Source: Plecoglossus altivelis
Lineage: Eukaryota > Chordata > Actinopteri > Osmeriformes > Plecoglossidae
DNA length: 64,000 nt
NCBI GenBank assembly: GCA_036571765.1
Contig: BROE01000019.1
Location: 3,377,784 to 3,441,783 of the forward strand
Direction: 5' to 3'
A program made the position numbers and the translations under genes. The notes below the pieces were generated by a model. The model saw nothing but the letters and a program-made list of their open reading frames with translations. It did no database searches and was not told the DNA's origin. Of the stretch, positions 56,936-64,000 are shown one piece after another (the stretch's first letter is position 1; every line of letters begins with the position of its first letter).

Positions 56936-59264
56936 AGAAGTTTCTTTTAGGATGGATGTGCTGTGAATTTGCAGGCCTCTGTGGATCCATCTGGCCCTTC
57001 AAAGTCATCTTAGGTCGGCCATGGCAGACAGGCAGCCAGTCGGAGTGGGAGCGATGCATGGTGTTTCAAGGCAGTGTAGCGAAGCTCCGGACAACTCTGT
57101 CCCCACAGTGACAGTCATTACATGAATAAGTTCTAAAAGCTTAAAGAGCTCTCTGGGATCCTCAGAGAGGAGAGGCTGAGGTCAGAAGAGAACCTTCAGT
57201 CCTGGCACCACAGGGATGGAAACTTGTTGGAAACAGCAACTTCGAATTTGGTTTCTCTCTCTCTAAATAGACCTTGGCAGTTTAATTCCTGTCCAGCACG
57301 GAAGGTTAGTTAGCAAATCTAAACAACTTTTTTGTCATTACATTTAGGTGTTGTCCTTGAAATAGGTGAGATGGATTGTGGATTGGAGATGGCCTTCATC
57401 CAAAATCTTTCACCTTTAGCCACAGGAGCCCTTTGTGAAATGACAACAAATCACAACACTAGTACAGACAGATGAATCTGATGTTCCAATAGCTTTGCCA
57501 TGATTTGGATGTGTGCACAAGAAACACATTTTGAATACAGAGAGGTATCAACTCGTGAATGAAATGGATGGTATTAAGAAATGACAAGCCCTTCAGAAAC
57601 GGTGCAGTCCTAAAGCTCAATGAAGGTACAGCGTTCCCTCCAGAGAATGTTATCAGGGAACGAAACACGCTCTGCCGCAATGCAAGATAAAATGTCCAAA
57701 GTGATGAGCCTCTCTATGCTTTGAAATCCTAAACATCGCGATAGGTTACCAAACGCCATTAAGGAAGTTGACCTCAGCCGTGGCCTCGGTGGTCAACGTT
57801 ACAGTGTACTTCCTGGCCCCGTCTCCTTATCCTGCACAGGTCTAATTGGTTACGCCATAATCTATCAGGGTTGGAAGTCACAGCTAGAGCTATCAGATGA
57901 ACCCTGCGCTCTGCCATTCTCCCACACACAGATCTATAGAGTGGGTCAATGTCCGGAGCATCGGCTGTTTTCTCTAGCCTGACATTGAGAGGAGCCTGTT
58001 ACCGTAGCCTGACCACACAGTGGTTCTTTCAGGTACCAGGGCTCTCGTATGCACACTGGATGGCTTGCAGCTGTAGGAGAGTGGTTACTGTTCTGACAAT
58101 AAACATCTGTCACTGACAAAGATAGACTATAATGTATACCTTTACTATGCCCTTTAAAATAGATTCCAATCTAGAATTCAAAAGGGAACTCGAAATATGA
58201 TTCTGTTGCGGCCATGCCACATTATCTCTTCAAGCATTTAGTCATTTTTGTAAAGCGACCAAGGTAATTCCAAGACAATGCCCTTTTTCTAGAAGGATGC
58301 GGAATGTTCTTTGATGTGAAGTGTATCCTTCATTGGGCTTCTCTGATGTCACACTGATCAAGTGCGCATACCATGAACATCTACAATACTGGGGCCAAAG
58401 GGGCTGGGTGCTTTTCTGTCATTTCCTGAATGTTCTCGTCTTCTCTGTCCTTCCATTTCCCATCCTTCCATACTATATCTGTCCCTTTAAAGCAGAAATG
58501 ACACCCTCCAAATAATGTCAATACAGCTCCAGACCACGTTTGATCTTTGTTCGTCTGTTTGGTGCTCAGAGAAATGCACGTGGGGAATTTAGAGGAGCCG
58601 TTCAATGTCGTTGTGGCATTCTTTCTGAAACTTCCCTCACCAGGCCAACTTCACCCCTGATTGAGCACAGAACATAAGGAATGGTATATTCTAGACTCCG
58701 ACTGCGATATGAGCATAGGGCTCTGCCAGCATCGACTCAATATAAATAAGCAATAAGCAATAATCTAAAATGAGCATAATGCAATCACGGCTGAATATGG
58801 CCTGCTGAGATTGAATCGGGGAGAGAGCGGTGATGAGAGGAGGAAGGAGCCTGCTGCTGCTGATGAGGTAAGAGCGCACACGCCACAGGAACCGTCTGTG
58901 CCACGGCGCTGTGGTACAGCGGACAGCCAAATGGCGAACCGTTACCAAATGGCCCCTTGTCCGAGCCAAAAGGCACGGGCTGAGTCAAAGCCACACTTTT
59001 TCACGATGAGGAGTAACCTGATACGGCCACGGGAGAGACAAAGATGCCGCCCGCGTGTCATCGCAGACGCATCACCTTAAAAATAGCTGCACAGATGTCA
59101 AAGGAGTTGACGTCAAGTCGGTTTCGGAGGTTTGTGTGTGCAGTCTGCCCTGGGTGTGTGCGTGGAGAATATGCAGAGGCAATCTTTAAGTGTTGGTATC
59201 CCACAGATACGGGGTCATCTGCAGCAGGTTCTACACAGCCACGGCTAGCTCCTTCTCTGTGAAG

Positions 59265-59281
59265 CCCCCCCCCCCCCCCCC
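59265..59281. repeat. Poly-C run of 17
   Basis: An uninterrupted C homopolymer, length likely uncertain in the assembly. Confidence 0.9.
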
Positions 59282-59629
59282 ATATTTCACTTCGTCACCC
59301 ATTCTTTGGTCCATTATCACATCTTTCTTTCGCTTTCTTTCCAAGCAAAGGCGTCATGAAGGGAGCAACACCTCGAAGATGAACGTTTAAGCACTTTGAA
59401 CGTGTCAGATTAAGCAGCATATGGTCCCCCCAGTGTTCTACTGTCAGGCGTCAGAACTTCCACAGCAAGCATGACCTCATCGGCTACTCTACCCTGACTA
59501 CACACCAAGGGTAGCCTGGAACAGCAGTCAAGGGGGAAATGTCACCCAGAGCAAACTTTCTTTGCTTATTTTCAAAACCTTTTTTTTTTTAAGGAGAAAA
59601 CAAAATCGATGGCGGCAGCAAAAGGCATC

Positions 59630-59730
59630 GACGCAAAAGGTCACTAAGCTTTAATCACCTCCATACAAATGAGGCAGTTTATTCATGACTGCAGATGCGT
59701 CTCTTAAGACAAATGAGATGCCGCATGTGG
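59630..59730. promoter_or_regulatory. Constrained-looking short block
   Basis: CTTTAATCACCTCCATACAA, then GAGGCAGTTTATTCATGAC and GTCTCTTAAGACAAATGAG, repeat-free and CpG-poor. Resembles a conserved non-coding element by style only. Confidence 0.15.
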
Positions 59731-60035
59731 ACACTGGGAAGACGGCATTCTAGGGTTTCACAGAGAAGCTCGAGATAAGCGCGTCCAATCAACGCAGCTC
59801 CTGAAACGATCGCTGGCTTCTTTCCACACCATGATTATTATCCTGGAGCAAGAAATACTAGGCAAATGAAGCAAGCCCTTTTCTTCCAGCTGTTAATCAA
59901 TGTCAGGATAGCAGAGAGAGAGAGACTCTGAATCTATTCCTCATATTTGATAAGTTCTGTCTTGGCATGGTACAGCCACGATCATTGCATTCGGAATACA
60001 TCCTGCTTTCAGAGGAGCGGGCTCAATAAAGTGTA

Positions 60036-60650
60036 ATGTTAGAGCATTTGGTTGATGAAACATTGACGCGCTACATCTGTTACCTGTCATGGCTTCCTTG
60101 GAATAATCAGATCATCCGAGGCACAGAAAAAGTGATGGCCTTCCAAATATCATCACAGCACTCAATATCGCCTGGAGCACCCCAGGCGATCAACCACAAG
60201 AGCGAAATGTTTCCGTTTCAAAAAGCTATTCACATGTTTCATGACACAACATTGTTGGTGCTTTTAATTTATAAAACAGATTTCATCAGACAATGCATGC
60301 TCTATATGACTGCTCCAAAACTGCAAGCTAGATCATGTCTGGAGGAATTACTTTGGTGGATAAGCTTGTGGAATGTCCAGACCAAATCAACAGCGATGAT
60401 GGTGCTGTCTTACAGCGGTTTCACTGAGGACAATCTTAGATCTAAAATCACCCTGTGTGGTCCCTGTATTATTACTGCATCAACAGTCACTGCAATATGT
60501 TGCTCTGATATGATGCATCACAAAGATATAGAGGGTAAAGTGGAATCCGATTTTCCTAATGTACTGCCATACAGTGCAATTGGCGAGAGACTGGTTTTGA
60601 TAGCCAATGGTAATCATGGATATCATTGGATTTTGAGTTGCGTAACTTGA
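60036..60650 (+). other. Longest ORF in window (204 codons), probably chance
   Basis: The frame opens at TTG (the first internal ATG is well inside) in AT-rich unique DNA and ends TGA. Composition is rich in Ile, Met, Ser and Cys, with no domain, signal peptide or repeat I know. Random expectation for 64 kb in six frames makes a 200-codon frame not surprising. If real it might be a single-exon pseudogene remnant, but nothing supports that. Confidence 0.1.
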
Positions 60651-63049
60651 TGCTGTCAAACACCAAGAAAATGACTGAGCCCAACATGCAAAATCAGTAA
60701 CATGCACATGAAGCAGCTTGGTACACACTCTTGCCCTATTACAAATCTATCTAAGGTGTGATTTGAAGAGTTGAAAAGTTTGGGGATCCTTTTCTCTGGG
60801 ATTGTTATGAAGTTTCATTTTAGTTGTTTTTTTTGTGGTCCATTTTATTGATAAGAGCCAGCATTTTAGAAGTTCTGAACACTCTCTTAATGTTGATGCC
60901 AGCAGGATCTTGGCTTCCATCCACTGGAGGGTTCAGTTCCGGCCTATCTGTCTGTCAGCTGGGCCAGATCAATGTGTAACTACACCACATTTGCATCCCG
61001 CAGGGATAGCTCAGTTGTCTCCACCTGACTAAGGTTATCTGGAACCTGGGCTCACAGCTTCCTCCTTCCTTCCACATGCTCATGCGACAGGAAATGGACG
61101 GCACATCCCACATGTGACCTCATCCTCCACCACACCCTGAGAGGGCTGCAGATGTCAGTTTGGACCGCGGACAGATCGCACGCTTGAAATCAGCGGAGCG
61201 CGTTTTCTTCCGTCTCCTTCCTCTGAGCTGCTGCCTTCGCATGTCACCACGCAGACTTCAGAGGAGATTCCAACGCTCGCGTTCCTGCACATTGTGCTGT
61301 GACAACGAATCGAATCGAGCGGACTATTTAACGGGATTTACACACTGTGATAACAATTTCTTCTCCCGTTCTGACTTCCTCATATTTACCTCTAATTGCT
61401 GCAGTTAGGGGGCGACCATAGAAGCCCTCTTTCAGAGCCATTCTACAATTATCCTGCTACCTGGCAAACCTCGCTCTCCTCAAGCCTCAGTGAACCAGCA
61501 CCTGGTGTTGGCTTTTGTTGCCAAACATTGAACATTGGTTAGAATAGGGAGCAGCGATCCTGTAGGAGTGGATGCATGTGCGGGCAGGCCAGCAGATGGT
61601 GAGCGATCGTGGCGGGAGAAATAATAGATCGGCGGCCGTGCCCGCTGAAGAAAATCACAGGGGGAGAGCTGGAAATATGAGTGCCTGCATGTCTATGTGT
61701 GTGTGTCGTTGACACATATGACTCCCAATCCACGCCACCCTTGGTGGACTGTTAGAGCTTCCATTCTGGTTCGGCACGCGCTCTCACCATCAAAGCCATG
61801 ACCTATTTACATAAACCGTGTGCGACCCATCTTAAATGGGCAGAGGGATATGCGCGCAGCTGCACTTGTGCCTGTACACACACACACACGTGCACGCTCG
61901 TTCACATTTAACGCTGAAGACCACCTGATTAAAATGCATGATAGAGACGTGCAAGGGGTCTAGGGTGGATACAGGAAACATCAAAGACCCAGTCTCCCAT
62001 TCCAAACACTTGTGTGGCTACTCGATACCCTTCTGGAGTTTGTAAGTGTGTTCCACACACCCATCTTTAGCTAAAACCATAGCCTTGGGACCCGTAGATA
62101 GGATACAGCCAAGATAGCTTTGAGCCCATTTCAAAAGATGCTTTCTCTACTCTATACTCTAGGTGCGGTCGGAACAAGGACCTATAGCTTTAGGGATGTG
62201 CCTCATCACAGAATCAGCAGGAAACCTATTAAAACCGATACAGTGCAGGTTCAGAAGCTGCTGTCCCCGATGGAGAGGAGAGGACACAGGCTGGGGTGGG
62301 GAGTCCCACATCAAATGGCTTTGGGAGTCGAACGGCAGCGCTAAAGGGAGCCCGGCATGACTTTCAGCACTGTCCCCATCTGTACGCATGGAGAAAATGG
62401 AAGGCAGAGAGTGGTTGAGAATTGTCTGGAAATGATGAAACCGTTGAATGGAAGTTTGTGTGTGTGGCTGGCATGTGTGCGTGTGAAAGACAGGCAGGTG
62501 GGGAGGGAGAGGGAGGAGGGATTGAGGGAGAGGAAGAGAGAGAAAGAATCAAATAATTATGATTAGAACAGAAGGTTGTTCTCAGGGCACCTCAGAAACA
62601 CGGTGCCCTAGCAGTGTCGGATAAGTGTGTTTATTTCCCATTTACCTCAAAGGCTTAACCCACTCCTAGGCCCTTTCAGTGGTTTCAGGAGTGCTATTAA
62701 GACTAAGATACACAGAATAATCTTGGGTAGATTTATTTTGTTTATCCTCATTCCTCCTGGGTTTCACAGCGATGACTAACTCACACCCTATTCTGAATGA
62801 ACGGTTCAACTTACAACAACACGAAAGTGACAACCCCATGGGTGGGACTCGCGTGTAGGTGTCTGCTAGTTTGTTGGTTGAGTTGGCACGAAGCAGATGT
62901 CAGATATCCACCACAACGGCTAGACACGCATTCTCTCTCTTCAGACAGGCTTACAACAGCCTGCCAAGGCCAGGAGCTCTCCAGCTCTCTGGGCATGACG
63001 GCAAATCCCCGAACTTCTTCTGCGGTTCCGAAAACCCCTTCTCCTCAAG
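60651..63049. other. Unique sequence, no gene recognised
   Basis: A tRNA A-box-like string at 61,007-61,017 lacks a B box. GA-rich 62,500-62,547 is a short polypurine tract. No exon is supported. Confidence 0.5.
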
Positions 63050-63097
63050 AGAAGGGCAGATTTTGACGTGGTTGGAGTTCAGCGGTGTCATCGCGAG

Positions 63098-63373
63098 ATG
63101 ACTCCAGAGCGGTCGGAGGTGGCAGACCCAGACGCTAAAGTTGTCGACATGGCTGAAGTTGGCCACGTTCGTCGAGCCCTCATTCGTCATGACGTTAGTC
63201 ACATCTCGGAACGGCGGTCGGATTCCTCTCGCCTCTCCGCCCGCCCGAAGCTGTTGCGGAGCACCTCAACCGTTCACCTCCCAAGAGGGACTTTTACAAC
63301 TAAACACCCGCATGTGCACCCTGATGTGTCGACTGCGCTTGATGACACGTATCAGACTTTCTACACTAATTGA
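63098..63373 (+). CDS. Unrecognised ORF in CpG-rich patch
   Basis: An ATG (GCGAGATGACT, G at -3) opens 91 codons to TGA at 63,371-63,373. The peptide begins MTPERSEVADPDAKVVDMAE and is rich in charged residues, with Arg/Ser stretches later; it looks soluble and partly disordered. The region 63,050-63,270 is CpG-rich (CGCGAG, GTCGAC, CGGAACGGCGGTCGG), consistent with a promoter or first exon near the window end. The opposite strand is also open at the start. No domain is recognised. Confidence 0.22.
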   Translation: MTPERSEVADPDAKVVDMAEVGHVRRALIRHDVSHISERRSDSSRLSARPKLLRSTSTVHLPRGTFTTKHPHVHPDVSTALDDTYQTFYTN

Positions 63374-64000
63374 GGTGCGGTTTTGTAAACATCCAGCCTG
63401 TCTCTGTTTACGCCAGCATAGTAAACGCTTGAGGAATGAGTCCAAGTGTCAAGAGAGCTGTCTTTCAAATGTGACAGCTCATGCTGTCCCAAAGCCCAGG
63501 AACGATACGCAGTTGGGACACAGTGTAACTGAACCACGAGCGTGTGACTAATTTTGCGGAGAGAAAAAAAACTACCAACGTCTCAGACAACCACTTTTCC
63601 CAAAATACCGACCGCTCAAACAAACCTCAACCTGAATTTCTACATCATTGTGCTGCACACCCCAAACAAGGTTTCTAAGCGCAGAGTTTAAACCGTGCTT
63701 CTATGTGTCTCGGTAGCTCTGCGTTGAGTCTGAAGCCTGGAGCTGAGGAGTGGCAGCCTCTGTAGACCGGCTCCAACACAGACACGTGTCACTGCATGTG
63801 GCAACTTCACAGACAGCGGAATTCACAAGGAAGTTTGGAAAATAGAGAGAGAATCAGTCCGAATGAAGAAACGTGAGGAAACAAAAGGCACGGTGCTACG
63901 GAGGAGAGAAGCAGCCAGGGGGAGAGCGAGCAACACGAGGACGAGAGACCTGAGAGAGCTGGAGACAGGAGATGGGAAGAAAGGAGACCAAGAGAGAGAG
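63374..64000. other. Unique DNA ending in purine-rich sequence
   Basis: From about 63,830 the plus strand becomes GA-rich (GGAGAGAAGCAGCCAGGGGG, GACGAGAGACC) and ends in GAGAGAGAG at the window edge, where a GA microsatellite probably continues. Together with the CpG-rich patch upstream, this could be 5' untranslated sequence of a gene beyond the edge, but no start codon or donor decides it. Confidence 0.35.

Larger units (their letters stand above)
56936..60035. other. Unique sequence, no gene recognised
   Basis: A GCTGATGAG/GTAAGAGC donor-like site at 58,867 closes a short charged frame (GESGDERRKEPAAADE) but no acceptor with a pyrimidine tract precedes it. A run of 17 C lies at 59,265-59,281. 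Positions 59,630-59,730 look constrained. Confidence 0.45.

Noticed and set aside
60036..60650. 204-codon ORF as a gene
   Set aside because: It starts at a non-ATG codon, has no recognisable domain, and by my estimate a frame of this length is expected by chance at roughly one per few windows of this size. Kept only as a low-confidence note.
61007..61017. tRNA-derived SINE or tRNA from the A-box-like TAGCTCAGTTG
   Set aside because: No B box at the right distance, no cloverleaf and no A-rich tail.
1..64000. Bacterial-type operons, CRISPR arrays, phage or integrative elements
   Set aside because: No long coding frames, no ribosome binding sites, no evenly spaced palindromic repeats; composition and microsatellites are vertebrate.

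Overview
The window reads as nuclear DNA of a vertebrate, most likely a ray-finned fish. The grounds are the dense CA/GT, CT/GA and TA microsatellites, homopolymer G and C runs, GC-variable minisatellites, generally low CpG broken by a few sharp CpG-rich patches, and AT-rich homeobox-site-like blocks resembling vertebrate conserved non-coding elements. Nothing looks bacterial: there are no long ORFs, ribosome binding sites, operons, rRNA or tRNA genes, or CRISPR arrays. I could not recognise any complete protein-coding gene. The longest open frame (about 204 codons) is within reach of chance for 64 kb read in six frames.

Layout. Positions 1-2,500 hold CA, CT and GA arrays around unique sequence. 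Positions 2,980-3,400 hold a CpG cluster, an 18-base G run and an exon-like stretch ending in a strong splice donor. A striking array at 5,392-5,618 is built from variants of the telomeric hexamer CCCTAA in a 36-bp higher-order unit. Positions 7,071-7,717 are CCCACC- and CT-rich; 13,620-13,925 is a CT-rich minisatellite with a 97-bp higher-order repeat. The densest CpG patch (17,380-17,720) contains an ATG-started frame ending exactly at a GTGAGT donor; a strong acceptor 419 bp downstream continues the same frame, making a possible two-exon transcription unit next to a long TG array. At 22,532-23,089 a near-perfect 55-bp inverted repeat flanks a 448-bp spacer.

From about 23 kb to 64 kb the sequence is mostly unique and AT-richer. 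It has several blocks that look constrained (around 30.3, 33.7, 36.4, 40.4, 56.2 and 59.7 kb), the most exon-like being 33,670-33,980 and 34,003-34,098. There is also a TATA-box-like site at 42,055, a compact 17-bp hairpin at 43,335, a pair of minus-strand open frames at 52.6-53.2 kb, and CpG-rich patches at 53,841-53,917 and 63,050-63,373.

The simplest overall reading is a gene desert, or a very long intron or intergenic interval of a developmental gene, sprinkled with candidate cis-regulatory elements and perhaps a few exons of unidentified transcripts. Exon calls rest on splice-site motifs and open frames read by eye, so their confidences are low. The tandem and inverted repeats are read directly and are secure.
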